This document shows positions 24,255-32,912 of a DNA stretch of 45,849 nt, one piece after another. The position numbers were made by a program, and so were the translations under genes. A model generated the notes under the pieces. That model searched no databases. It had not been told where the DNA came from and was given only the letters and a program-made list of their open reading frames with translations. The first letter of the stretch is position 1. Each line of letters starts with the position of its first letter. Source of the DNA: Streptomyces aureus (GTDB lineage: Bacteria; Actinomycetota; Actinomycetes; Streptomycetales; Streptomycetaceae); NCBI RefSeq assembly GCF_000725495.1, contig NZ_JNZD01000047.1:1-45849 (forward strand). The letters run 5' to 3'.

Positions 24255-24806
24255 CTAGCGCAGTCGCTCGCGTGCCTCCATCAGGGCGAAGCCCAGCAGG
24301 TTCGCGCCCCGCCAGCGACGGGGGTCGTGGGCCCCGTGGTCGGTGGCGGCGAGTCCGATGCCCCAGACCCGGTCCATGGGGCTCGCCTCGACCAGCACCC
24401 TCCCGCCCGTGCCCAGCAGGAACGCCCGCAGGTCGGGGTGGGCGGCGAACTTGTGGACGCTGCCCTCGACGACGATCCCGAACCGCTCCCGCTCCCAGAC
24501 GGCCTCGTCGAACCCGCGGACCAGCCGCCCGGCCTTCTTGGCCTGCGCCGGGCTCGCCGCGGCGAGCGCCTGTCGCTCGGCCTCGGCGTCATGGAACAGG
24601 CGTGCCTTGGACGCCATCATCCAGTGCTCCGCCGTCGCGTAGGCGACTCCCTCGACCACGAACGGTGACGGCCACCACTGGCTGAGACAGCCCGCCCCCA
24701 CCTGGCCGTCCGCCCTCGGACGGTGCCCCCAGAAGTGCAGGTACTTCACCCGAGCCCCCGAGTCGAGCACACTGACCAGCGCGTCCCGCGTATCGATCTT
24801 CCCCAT
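24255..24806 (-). CDS. NADAR (YbiA-like) family protein
   Basis: 183-aa cytoplasmic protein. FWGHRP near the N-terminus, LSQWWPSPFVVEGVAYATAEHWMMASKARLF, RFGIVVEGSVHKFAAHP, LVEASPMDRVWGIGL and WRGANLLGFALMEARERL are the NADAR blocks. Members act as N-glycosidases on riboflavin-pathway intermediates or reverse ADP-ribosylation; no partner here points to one or the other. ATG 24806 begins at the fold. Confidence 0.9.
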   Translation of the reverse strand: MGKIDTRDALVSVLDSGARVKYLHFWGHRPRADGQVGAGCLSQWWPSPFVVEGVAYATAEHWMMASKARLFHDAEAERQALAAASPAQAKKAGRLVRGFDEAVWERERFGIVVEGSVHKFAAHPDLRAFLLGTGGRVLVEASPMDRVWGIGLAATDHGAHDPRRWRGANLLGFALMEARERLR

Positions 24807-24878
24807 GCACGCCACTGTGGCACGCACCACTGACATACCGTCCTGCCTTTTCCAGGAGGACTCGACACCTGGTCGAAG

Positions 24879-24945
24879 GATTCCGTCGCGTAACCAAAAG
24901 GCAACAACGGAATCACTTGTTGGAGTCCCTTTGCTCTGTCAGGAT
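24879..24945 (+). promoter_or_regulatory. Promoter region of the polyamine operon with nested inverted repeats
   Basis: Candidate -35 TTGTTG (24917-24922), a 17-nt spacer and -10 CAGGAT (24940-24945). The -35 is the right half of CAACAA-N9-TTGTTG (24902-24922), and this sits over the right half of GATTCCGT-N20-ACGGAATC (24879-24886, 24907-24914). The region is markedly AT-richer than its surroundings, so it is probably an operator for the dehydrogenase/transport operon. Confidence 0.45.
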
Positions 24946-25014
24946 CGGCACTCAAATCGAGCTGGAGCTACGCCGACCCCCGTCCCGACGGGGAGGACGG
25001 CGGAGGAGAGCGAC

Positions 25015-26541
25015 ATGCACAATCCGGGCCATCGCTTCCAGGCGCAGGACCGCCTCGCGGACGGCGCGCAGTACATCGGAGGCCGCCTGACGAAGGGCAC
25101 CTCCGGCCGTACGCACGCGGTCGTGAACCCCGCCACCGGCGAGGAGGTGTACACCTACGAGCTGGCGAGCACCGCCGACGTGGACGCGGCCGTCGCCGCC
25201 GCCCGCGCCGCGTTCCCCGGCTGGGCGGCCACCACCCCCGGGGAGCGGTCCGACGCGCTGCACCGGTTCGCCGCCGTCCTCGCCGAGCGCGCCGAGGAGT
25301 TCGCCCAGGCCGAGTCGCTGCAGTGCGGAAAGCCCCTCAAGCTGACCCGCGAGTTCGACGTCCCGGGCACGATCGACAACACCGCGTTCTTCGCGGGCGC
25401 CGCCCGGCACCTCCAGGGCCAGTCGGCCGGCGAGTACTCCGGCGACCACACCTCGTACGTACGGCGTGAGCCCATCGGGGTCGTCGGCTCCATCGCCCCC
25501 TGGAACTACCCGCTCCAGATGGCCGCCTGGAAGATCCTCCCGGCGGTCGCGGCCGGCAACACCATCGTGCTGAAGCCCGCCGAGCTGACCCCGCTCACCT
25601 CCCTGCTGTTCGCCGAGGCGGCCACCCACGCGGGCATCCCGGACGGTGTGATCAACGTCGTCACCGGTCTGGGCCGGGAGGCCGGCGAGCACCTCGTCGG
25701 ACACCCCGACGTCGCCATGACCTCCTTCACCGGGTCGACCGCGGTCGGCAAGCGCGTCGCCGAGATCGCCACCTCGACCGTCAAGCGCCTGCACCTGGAG
25801 CTCGGCGGCAAGGCCCCCTTCCTCGTCTTCGACGACGCGGACCTGGAGGCCGCCGTGCAGGGCGCGGTCGCCGGCTCGCTCATCAACACCGGCCAGGACT
25901 GCACCGCCGCCACGCGTGCGTACGTGCAGCGGCCGCTGTACGACGCGTTCGTGGAGCGCACCGCCGCCCTGATGGCGGGCGTCCGCGTCGGCGACCCGTT
26001 CGCCGCCGGCACCGACCTCGGCCCGCTGATCTCGCACGCCCAGCGCGACCGCGTGGCCGGGTTCGTCGACCGGGCCCGCGGCTACGCACGCGTGGTGACC
26101 GGCGGCGAGGCCCCGCAGGGGGACCTCAAGAGCGGCGCCTTCTACGCGCCCACGCTCGTCGCCGACGCGGCGCAGGACAGCGAGATCGTTCAGGCCGAGA
26201 TCTTCGGCCCGGTCCTCGTGGTGCTGCCCTTCGACACCGACGACGAGGGCATCGCGCTGGCCAACGACACGCCGTACGGACTCGCCGCCTCCGCCTGGAG
26301 CCGGGACGTCTACCGCGCCAACCGCGCCACCCGCGAGATCAAGGCCGGCTGCGTGTGGGTCAACGACCACATCCCGATCATCAGCGAGATGCCGCACGGC
26401 GGATACAAGGCCTCCGGCTTCGGCAAGGACATGTCCGCCTACTCCTTCGAGGAGTACACACAGGTCAAGCACGTCATGTTCGACAACACCGCGGTGGCCG
26501 AGAAGGACTGGCACCGCACGGTCTTCGGGGACCGGCCGTAG
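25015..26541 (+). CDS. Gamma-aminobutyraldehyde dehydrogenase-like aldehyde dehydrogenase
   Basis: 508-aa NAD(P)-dependent cytoplasmic enzyme. APWNYPLQ (161-168), FTGSTAVG for the cofactor, base Glu262 in LELGGKAP, nucleophile Cys296 in NTGQDCTA, and EIFGPVL are present. Overall similarity is to the PatD/Prr and betaine-aldehyde group, which oxidise gamma-aminobutyraldehyde to GABA in putrescine breakdown. The context (polyamine transporter and amine oxidase downstream) supports that substrate. ATG 25015 has GGAGGAGAG upstream. First gene of a run reaching the oxidase. Confidence 0.9.
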   Translation: MHNPGHRFQAQDRLADGAQYIGGRLTKGTSGRTHAVVNPATGEEVYTYELASTADVDAAVAAARAAFPGWAATTPGERSDALHRFAAVLAERAEEFAQAESLQCGKPLKLTREFDVPGTIDNTAFFAGAARHLQGQSAGEYSGDHTSYVRREPIGVVGSIAPWNYPLQMAAWKILPAVAAGNTIVLKPAELTPLTSLLFAEAATHAGIPDGVINVVTGLGREAGEHLVGHPDVAMTSFTGSTAVGKRVAEIATSTVKRLHLELGGKAPFLVFDDADLEAAVQGAVAGSLINTGQDCTAATRAYVQRPLYDAFVERTAALMAGVRVGDPFAAGTDLGPLISHAQRDRVAGFVDRARGYARVVTGGEAPQGDLKSGAFYAPTLVADAAQDSEIVQAEIFGPVLVVLPFDTDDEGIALANDTPYGLAASAWSRDVYRANRATREIKAGCVWVNDHIPIISEMPHGGYKASGFGKDMSAYSFEEYTQVKHVMFDNTAVAEKDWHRTVFGDRP

Positions 26542-26617
26542 CCCCTCCACCGGCTACGGCCCAGTGGCACACCAGGCCGCGACCACGGCCGCGACCCTTC
26601 CGAAAGGGCACCAGAGC

Positions 26618-27865
26618 ATGGAGCAGTACGAGCCCGAACGCCTGTCCCCGGTACAACTGGCCGCCATGCGGCGCAGTCTCCGCAGCGGCAGGGCGTCCCT
26701 CACCCGTCGTTCGCTGCTGCGCGCCTCGGCGGGCGGCGCGCTGGCCGTCGGCGGACTCGGGGCGCTGACCGGCTGCGGCATCCCCGCGGCCGGCAGGACC
26801 CAGGGCGGCACGTCCGCCCAGGACCACTCCGCCACGGAGAAGACCCTCAACTTCTCCAACTGGACCGAGTACATCGACCTCGACGACAGCGGCAAGCACC
26901 ACCCGACGCTGGAGACCTTCCACAAGCGGACGGGCATCTCGGTCAAGTACACCGAGGACATCAACGACAACAACGAGTTCTTCGCGAAGATCAAGCCGCA
27001 GCTCGCCGCGGGTCAGGACACCGGCCGCGACCTGATCGTCCTCACCGACTGGCTGGCCGCCCGCGTGATCCGCCTGGGCTGGGTGCAGAAGCTGGACCCG
27101 TCCAACCTGCCGCACGCCTACACCAACCTGTCGCCGCAGTTCCGCAACCCCGACTGGGACCCGGGACGCGCCTACTCCTACCCGTGGCAGGGCATCCCCA
27201 CGATCGTCGCGTACAACAAGAAGGCCCTCGACGGGATCGAGGTGAAGTCGGTCTCCGACCTCCTCGACAACCCGAAGCTCAAGGGCCGTGTCTCGTTCCT
27301 CTCCGAGATGCGCGACACCATGGGCATGACCCTGCTGGACATGGGCAAGGACCCGGCGAAGTTCACCGACGACGACTTCGACGCGGCGATAGCCCGGCTC
27401 CAGAAGGCCGTCGACAAGGGCCAGATCCGCCGCTTCACCGGCAACGACTACACGTCCGACCTGACCAAGGGCGACATCGCCGCCTGTGTGGCCTGGGCCG
27501 GCGACATCGTCCAGCTCAAGAACGACAGCCCGGACGTCGACTTCGTCATCCCCGACAGCGGCTACATGACGTCGACCGACAACCTGCTGGTCCCCAACAA
27601 GGCGCGTCACAAGACGAACGCCGAGCGGCTGATCGACTTCTACTACGAGCCCCAGCAGGCCGCCGAGCTCGCCGCGTACATCAACTACGCGACGCCGGTC
27701 GAAGGCGTGAAGCCCTACCTTGCCAAGATCGACCAGGACGCGGCGAACAACCCGCTGATCGTCCCCGACAAGGCCATGCAGGCCAGGTCCCACTCCTTCC
27801 GCGCGCTGAGCCAGAAGGAAGAGACCGCCTACGAAGAGAAGTTCGCGAAGCTCACAGGGGCGTGA
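26618..27865 (+). CDS. potD: PotD-like polyamine ABC transporter substrate-binding lipoprotein
   Basis: 415 aa. Twin-arginine TRRSLLRAS (29-37), hydrophobic stretch, lipobox ALTGC with Cys53, then a spermidine/putrescine-binding fold (NFSNWTEYIDLDD, IKYTEDINDN-type block, RDLIVLTDW, IRRFTGNDYTSD, INYATPV). It captures polyamine outside the membrane for the transporter that follows. It has a long N-terminal extension before the signal. Closely related to the orphan at 2654, with a different C-terminus. Downstream ATPase begins within 6 nt of the stop. Confidence 0.93.
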   Translation: MEQYEPERLSPVQLAAMRRSLRSGRASLTRRSLLRASAGGALAVGGLGALTGCGIPAAGRTQGGTSAQDHSATEKTLNFSNWTEYIDLDDSGKHHPTLETFHKRTGISVKYTEDINDNNEFFAKIKPQLAAGQDTGRDLIVLTDWLAARVIRLGWVQKLDPSNLPHAYTNLSPQFRNPDWDPGRAYSYPWQGIPTIVAYNKKALDGIEVKSVSDLLDNPKLKGRVSFLSEMRDTMGMTLLDMGKDPAKFTDDDFDAAIARLQKAVDKGQIRRFTGNDYTSDLTKGDIAACVAWAGDIVQLKNDSPDVDFVIPDSGYMTSTDNLLVPNKARHKTNAERLIDFYYEPQQAAELAAYINYATPVEGVKPYLAKIDQDAANNPLIVPDKAMQARSHSFRALSQKEETAYEEKFAKLTGA

Positions 27866-27870
27866 CGATC

Positions 27871-29025
27871 ATGACGACAGAAAACAGCGGCGACGTCCGC
27901 CTCTCCGGAATCAGCAAGACCTACGACAACGGCTTCACCGCCGTGCAACCGCTCGACCTGACCGTGCCGCACGGCTCCTTCTTCGCCCTGCTCGGTGCCT
28001 CGGGCTGCGGCAAGACCACCACCCTGCGCATGATCGCCGGTCTGGAGGAACCTTCCTCCGGCACCGTGCACCTCGGCGACCAGGAGGTGACGAACCTGCC
28101 GCCGTACAAGCGGCCGGTGAACACCGTCTTCCAGTCGTACGCGCTCTTCCCGCACCTGGACATCTTCGAGAACGTCGCCTTCGGCCTGCGCCGGCGTGGG
28201 ATCAAGAGCGTCAAGAAGCAGGTCGAGGAGATGCTCGACCTGGTCCAGCTCGGCGAGCAGGCGCGCAAGAAACCCCACCAGCTCTCCGGCGGCCAACAGC
28301 AGCGCGTCGCGGTCGCCCGCGCGCTGATCAACCACCCCAAGGTGCTGCTCCTGGACGAGCCGCTCGGCGCCCTCGACCTCAAGCTGCGCCGTCAGATGCA
28401 GCTCGAGCTCAAGCGCATCCAGACCGAGGTCGGCATCACCTTCGTCCACGTCACGCACGACCAGGAGGAGGCCATGACCATGGCCGACACGGTCGCCGTG
28501 ATGAACGCTGGCCGCGTCGAGCAGCTCGGCTCGCCCGCGGACCTGTACGAGAATCCGCAGACCACGTTCGTCGCCAACTTCCTCGGCACCTCGAACCTCA
28601 TCGAGGCCGAGGTGGACACTCGGTCCGGCGAGGACATCGTCCTCAAGGCGGGCGGCGGCAAGCTGGTGCTGCCCCGGGCGCGATGTTCCGCCCCGGCGCA
28701 GACCGGCGGCAAGGTCCTCGTCGGCATCCGCCCGGAGAAGATCTCCCTCACGCACGCCGACGACGCGGGCGAGATACCCGCCGGCCGCAACCGGATCACC
28801 GGCAGGATCGCCGACTCCAGCTTCATCGGCGTGTCCACGCAGTACGTCATCGACAGCGCCGTCTGCCCCGAGTTCGAGGTCTACGCCCAGAACATCGAGC
28901 GGGACTCCCGCCTGGTCCCCGGCGCCGAGGTCGTCCTGCACTGGAGCCCGGCGCACACCTTCGGACTCGACGCGGCCCAGGACATCGACGCGGGTGTCGA
29001 CACGGCCGAGGAGGAGGCCGCCTGA
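27871..29025 (+). CDS. potA: PotA-like polyamine ABC transporter ATPase
   Basis: 384 aa, cytoplasmic motor of the importer. Walker A GASGCGKT (42-49), Q-loop FQSYALFPH, signature LSGGQQQR (138-145), Walker B VLLLDEP (158-164), switch His196, and a C-terminal TOBE-type regulatory domain at about 280-370. ATG 27871 has AGGGG upstream; the in-frame GTG at 27862 overlaps the preceding stop. The stop overlaps the next ATG (TGATG). Confidence 0.95.
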   Translation: MTTENSGDVRLSGISKTYDNGFTAVQPLDLTVPHGSFFALLGASGCGKTTTLRMIAGLEEPSSGTVHLGDQEVTNLPPYKRPVNTVFQSYALFPHLDIFENVAFGLRRRGIKSVKKQVEEMLDLVQLGEQARKKPHQLSGGQQQRVAVARALINHPKVLLLDEPLGALDLKLRRQMQLELKRIQTEVGITFVHVTHDQEEAMTMADTVAVMNAGRVEQLGSPADLYENPQTTFVANFLGTSNLIEAEVDTRSGEDIVLKAGGGKLVLPRARCSAPAQTGGKVLVGIRPEKISLTHADDAGEIPAGRNRITGRIADSSFIGVSTQYVIDSAVCPEFEVYAQNIERDSRLVPGAEVVLHWSPAHTFGLDAAQDIDAGVDTAEEEAA

Positions 29026-29954
29026 TGGCCACCGTCACCGAGGCCGAAGCGCCGCCCCTCGCGCCGCGGCCCGCGCCGAAGCCGCCGAAGAAGCGGGGCC
29101 GCCTGGTCCCGTACTGGCTGCTCCTGCCCGGCCTGCTCTGGCTGGTCGTCTTCTTCGCGCTGCCGATGATCTACCAGGCCTCCACGTCCGTGCAGACGGG
29201 CTCCCTGGAGGAGGGCTACAAGGTCACCTGGCACTTCGCGACCTACTGGGACTCGCTCGCCGAGTACTGGCCGCAGTTCCTGCGCTCGGTCTCCTACGCG
29301 GCCGCCGCCACGGTCCTGTGCCTGCTGCTCGGCTACCCGCTGGCGTATCTGATCGCCTTCCGCGCGGGCCGCTGGCGCAACCTGATCATGATCCTGGTGA
29401 TCGCCCCGTTCTTCACCAGCTTCCTGATCCGTACCCTGGCCTGGAAGACGATCCTCGCCGACAGCGGCCCGGTCGTGCACACGCTGAACACGCTCGGCGT
29501 CCTCGACGTGACCGACTGGCTCGGCTGGACCGCGGGCGACCGTGTCCTCGCCACACCGCTGGCCGTGGTGTGCGGTCTGACGTACAACTTCCTGCCGTTC
29601 ATGATCCTGCCGCTCTACACCTCGCTGGAGCGCATCGACGGCCGGCTGCACGAGGCCGCGGGCGACCTGTACGCCCGGCCCTGGACGACCTTCCGCAAGG
29701 TCACCTTCCCGCTGTCGATGCCGGGCGTGGTCTCCGGGACCCTGCTCACCTTCATCCCGGCGGCCGGTGACTACGTCAACGCCGAGCTCCTCGGCTCGAC
29801 CGACACCCGCATGATCGGCAACGTCATCCAGACCCAGTTCCTGAGAATCCTGGACTACCCGACGGCCGCCGCCCTCTCCTTCATCCTCATGGCCGCGATC
29901 CTTCTCATGGTCACGGTCTACATCCGCCGGTCCGGGACGGAGGACCTGGTCTAA
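29025..29954 (+). CDS. potB: PotB-like polyamine ABC transporter permease
   Basis: 309 aa, six TM helices after a Pro/Lys-rich cytoplasmic start (RPAPKPPKKRGRLVPYWLLL). The EAA-type coupling loop is HEAAGDLYARPWTTFRKVTFPLSMPG in part. Begins at the overlapping ATG and ends with a TAA directly before the next ATG. Confidence 0.94.
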   Translation: MATVTEAEAPPLAPRPAPKPPKKRGRLVPYWLLLPGLLWLVVFFALPMIYQASTSVQTGSLEEGYKVTWHFATYWDSLAEYWPQFLRSVSYAAAATVLCLLLGYPLAYLIAFRAGRWRNLIMILVIAPFFTSFLIRTLAWKTILADSGPVVHTLNTLGVLDVTDWLGWTAGDRVLATPLAVVCGLTYNFLPFMILPLYTSLERIDGRLHEAAGDLYARPWTTFRKVTFPLSMPGVVSGTLLTFIPAAGDYVNAELLGSTDTRMIGNVIQTQFLRILDYPTAAALSFILMAAILLMVTVYIRRSGTEDLV

Positions 29955-30755
29955 ATGCCCTTCGTCAACTGGCTCAAGCGCCATCTCGTGGTCATCGCGG
30001 GACTGCTGACCCTCGGCTATCTGCTGCTGCCGAACGTCGTCGTCACCGTGTTCTCCTTCAACAAGCCGAAGGGGCGCTTCAACTACGAGTGGCAGCAGTT
30101 CTCCACGGACGCATGGAAGGACCCCTGCGGCGTCGCCGACATGTGCGGCTCGCTCGGGCTCAGCCTCCAGATCGCCGTCTGGGCGACGATCGGGGCCACC
30201 GTCCTCGGCACGATGATCGCCTTCGCGCTCGTCCGCTACCGCTTCCGCGCGCGCGGCGCCGTGAACTCGCTGATCTTCCTGCCGATGGCGATGCCCGAGG
30301 TCGTCATGGCCGCCTCGCTGCTCACCCTGTTCCTCAACATGGGCGCCCAGCTGGGCTTCTGGACGATCCTGATCGCCCACATCATGTTCTGCCTCAGCTT
30401 CGTCGTCACGGCCGTCAAGGCCCGTGTCATGTCGATGGACCCGAGGCTCGAACAGGCCGCCCAGGACCTCTACGCGGGACCGGCGCAGACCTTCCTGCGG
30501 GTCACCCTGCCCATCGCCGCCCCCGGAATCGCGGCGGGCGCGCTGCTCGCCTTCGCGCTCTCCTTCGACGATTTCATCATCACCAATTTCAACGCGGGCT
30601 CGACCGTCACGTTCCCCATGTTCGTCTGGGGTTCGGCACAGCGCGGAACACCCGTTCAGATCAATGTCATCGGTACGGCCATGTTCCTGGTCGCCGTACT
30701 GTTCGTCCTGTCCGGAATGATCATCGGAAATCGCCGGAACAGGCAGAAGGCATAA
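29955..30755 (+). CDS. potC: PotC-like polyamine ABC transporter permease
   Basis: 266 aa, six TM helices, with the EAA-type loop EQAAQDLYAGPAQTFLRVTL and LSFDDFIITNF typical of PotC. Forms the heteromeric channel with the preceding permease. The ATG abuts the TAA of that gene. Confidence 0.94.
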   Translation: MPFVNWLKRHLVVIAGLLTLGYLLLPNVVVTVFSFNKPKGRFNYEWQQFSTDAWKDPCGVADMCGSLGLSLQIAVWATIGATVLGTMIAFALVRYRFRARGAVNSLIFLPMAMPEVVMAASLLTLFLNMGAQLGFWTILIAHIMFCLSFVVTAVKARVMSMDPRLEQAAQDLYAGPAQTFLRVTLPIAAPGIAAGALLAFALSFDDFIITNFNAGSTVTFPMFVWGSAQRGTPVQINVIGTAMFLVAVLFVLSGMIIGNRRNRQKA

Positions 30756-30785
30756 AGCCCGTCACCCTTGTAGGGAGTTGAAATC

Positions 30786-32213
30786 ATGGCCCCAAGCGCC
30801 ATGACCCGTGGTAATCAGTGGACGAAATCCCTTTCCGACGCCCAGCCGGTCCCGTACTGGCTGGACGACCCCGGCAAACCCCACCCCGAGCCCGCGCTCA
30901 CCGGCGCCGAGACCTGCGACCTGCTCGTCGTCGGCGGCGGCTACAGCGGACTGTGGACCGCGCTGATCGCCAAGGAGCGCGACCCCGGGCGGGACGTCGT
31001 CCTGGTGGAGGGCCGCGAGGTGGGCTGGGCCGCCTCGGGCCGCAACGGCGGCTTCTGCGCCGCCTCCCTCACCCACGGTCTGTCCAACGGGATCACCCGC
31101 TGGCCGGACGAGATCGCCAAGCTGGAGGAGCTGGGCGCGCGCAACCTCGACGCGATCGAGGAGGCCGTCGCCCGGTACGGCCTCGACTGCGACTTCGAGC
31201 GCAGCGGCGAGATCGACGTCGCCACCGAGCCGCACCAGGCGGCCGAACTGCGCGAGTGGCACGAGGAGCTGGAACGGCGGGGTCTCGCCGAGGGCATCGA
31301 GTTCCTCGACACGGCCGCGGTCCGGGAACAGGTCGACTCCCCGACCTTCCTGGCCGGACTGCACGACCGGCGCGGGGTCGCCATGCTGCACCCGGCCAAG
31401 CTGGCCTGGGGCCTCAAGCGCGCCTGCGTGGAGCTCGGGGTGCGGGTGTACGAGCACACGCCCGCCCTCGAACTGAAGCCGGCCGGCGCCGGCATGGCCG
31501 TCCGCACGCCGTACGGATCGGTCCGCGCCCGCCGTGTGGCCCTCGGCACCAACATCTTCCCCAACCTGGTCAAGCGCGTCCGCGCGTTCACCGTCCCGGT
31601 CTACGACTACGCGCTGATGACCGAGCCGCTCACCGCCGAGCAGCTCGCGTCCGTCGGCTGGAAGAACCGCCAGGGACTCGGCGACTCGGCCAACCAGTTC
31701 CACTACTTCCGGCTGTCGGCCGACAACCGCATCCTGTGGGGCGGGTACGACGCGATCTACCCGTACGGCGGCCGGGTGCGCGCCGAGTACGACGACCGTC
31801 CGGAGACGTACGCCAAGCTCGCCGAGCACTTCTTCACCTGCTTCCCGCAGCTGGAGGGGGTCCGCTTCTCGCACGCCTGGGGCGGCGCGATCGACACCTG
31901 CTCCCGGTTCTCGGCGTTCTTCGGCAGCGCCCACCGGGGCAAGGTCGCCTACGCGGCCGGCTACACGGGGCTCGGTGTGGGCGCCACCCGGTTCGGCGCC
32001 GAGGTGATGCTCGACCTGCTGGCGGGGGAGCGCACCGAACGCACCGAGCTGGAGATGGTCCGCAGGAAGCCGCTGCCGTTCCCGCCCGAGCCGTTCGCCT
32101 GGACCGGCATCGCGCTCACCAAGTGGTCGCTGGCGCGGGCGGACACGCACGGCGGCCGGCGCAACCTCTGGCTGAAGACGATGGACAAGCTGGGCCTCGG
32201 CTTCGACAGCTAG
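30786..32213 (+). CDS. FAD-dependent oxidoreductase, gamma-glutamylputrescine oxidase (PuuB)-like
   Basis: 475-aa DAO-family flavoprotein. FAD motif LLVVGGGYSGLWTA (GxGxxG), VEGREVGWAASGRNGGFC that characterises the PuuB/ordL group, and C-terminal GKVAYAAGYTGLGVG. It is expected to oxidise a primary or gamma-glutamylated amine to the aldehyde with release of ammonia and H2O2. As last gene of the transport operon it would supply the aldehyde used by the dehydrogenase at 25015. An alternative is a different amino-acid/amine oxidase. SD GTAGGGAG precedes ATG 30786. Confidence 0.87.
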   Translation: MAPSAMTRGNQWTKSLSDAQPVPYWLDDPGKPHPEPALTGAETCDLLVVGGGYSGLWTALIAKERDPGRDVVLVEGREVGWAASGRNGGFCAASLTHGLSNGITRWPDEIAKLEELGARNLDAIEEAVARYGLDCDFERSGEIDVATEPHQAAELREWHEELERRGLAEGIEFLDTAAVREQVDSPTFLAGLHDRRGVAMLHPAKLAWGLKRACVELGVRVYEHTPALELKPAGAGMAVRTPYGSVRARRVALGTNIFPNLVKRVRAFTVPVYDYALMTEPLTAEQLASVGWKNRQGLGDSANQFHYFRLSADNRILWGGYDAIYPYGGRVRAEYDDRPETYAKLAEHFFTCFPQLEGVRFSHAWGGAIDTCSRFSAFFGSAHRGKVAYAAGYTGLGVGATRFGAEVMLDLLAGERTERTELEMVRRKPLPFPPEPFAWTGIALTKWSLARADTHGGRRNLWLKTMDKLGLGFDS

Positions 32214-32280
32214 TCCCGCAAAGCGGTCGAGTTGAACACGCGTCAATTGTTCTTCCGAACCCGCGTAATGAACCGCCCGG

Positions 32281-32327
32281 ACCTCCCTCTCCCTTGTGAC
32301 GCGCCCGCGTCGACACGAGAGGGAGGT
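32281..32327 (+). promoter_or_regulatory. Hairpin that would mask the ribosome binding site of the next gene
   Basis: ACCTCCCTCTC (32281-32291) is fully complementary to GAGAGGGAGGT (32317-32327). The 25-nt loop can itself pair GTGACG with CGT...CAC. The right arm holds the SD (GAGGGAGG) of the ATG at 32334. It could be a translational switch (thermosensor or ligand-dependent leader) or the terminator of the oxidase operon. Confidence 0.6.
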
Positions 32328-32333
32328 TCCGTC

Positions 32334-32792
32334 ATGACAGGGCCCAAGGCGGCGGTCGAGTGGCTGGCATCCGTGGCTCCGGACCCGGAGGCCTGCCGCT
32401 GGGAGTGGGAGCGCAGTCCGCGCGGGGTCGCGCTCCTGCCCGCGGGACGGGCCTGGGACGTCCTGATCCTGCCGGCCGAGCTCGGCTATCCGACCCTGGA
32501 CGTGCTGACCCGGGTGCTCGACCGGCCCGGGCCGGTGCTCGTCGACTTCGGCGACGCCCGGATGGGCTTCTTCGTACCCGCGGGCACGGCCGCCCGGTGG
32601 CTGGGCACGGGGGTGCGCACGGCGGGCCACGGCACCTGGATCGTGGTGCCGTACCCGGGGCGGGCGACCGGCGGGGTCCGCTGGCTCGTCCAGCCGGACG
32701 GCTCGGGCACCCTCACCGATCCGGCGCTGCTCGAACTGGCCATGCACGAGGCCGCGGCGCACCTCGCCGGTGAGGAGGGCCGCCGGCGGTGA
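32334..32792 (+). CDS. Small protein resembling the N-terminal Prim-Pol domain
   Basis: 152 aa. AGRAWDVLILPAELGYPTL, VLVDFGDARMGFFVPAGTAARWLG and GHGTWIVVPYPG resemble the N-terminal 'bifunctional DNA primase/polymerase' fold found in actinobacteria. I see no clear DxD metal site, so catalysis is doubtful. It has no helicase domain and no phage context. The start is ATG 32334 with an excellent SD held in a hairpin. It may instead be an uncharacterised Streptomyces protein of unrelated role. Confidence 0.65.
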   Translation: MTGPKAAVEWLASVAPDPEACRWEWERSPRGVALLPAGRAWDVLILPAELGYPTLDVLTRVLDRPGPVLVDFGDARMGFFVPAGTAARWLGTGVRTAGHGTWIVVPYPGRATGGVRWLVQPDGSGTLTDPALLELAMHEAAAHLAGEEGRRR

Positions 32793-32839
32793 GGGGAAGG
32801 TTTCGGCGGTCACGTGAACTCCGTTGCCCGCCAGGGGTC

Positions 32840-32868
32840 TTGACAACCGAATTGGTCTGGACCAAGTT
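32840..32868 (+). promoter_or_regulatory. Chitinase promoter with DasR-like (dre) operator
   Basis: -35 TTGACA at 32840-32845. The palindrome TTGGTCTGGACCAA at 32852-32865 closely matches the dre consensus for the GlcNAc regulator DasR (ACTGGTCTAGACCACT), and covers the spacer and -10 area. The -10 (about 32863-32868) is poor. It implies chitin/GlcNAc-responsive repression. Confidence 0.75.
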
Positions 32869-32912
32869 GGGCGCGCGCTCCATCCCCAACTCCCCCATGC
32901 CCGGAGGCACTC

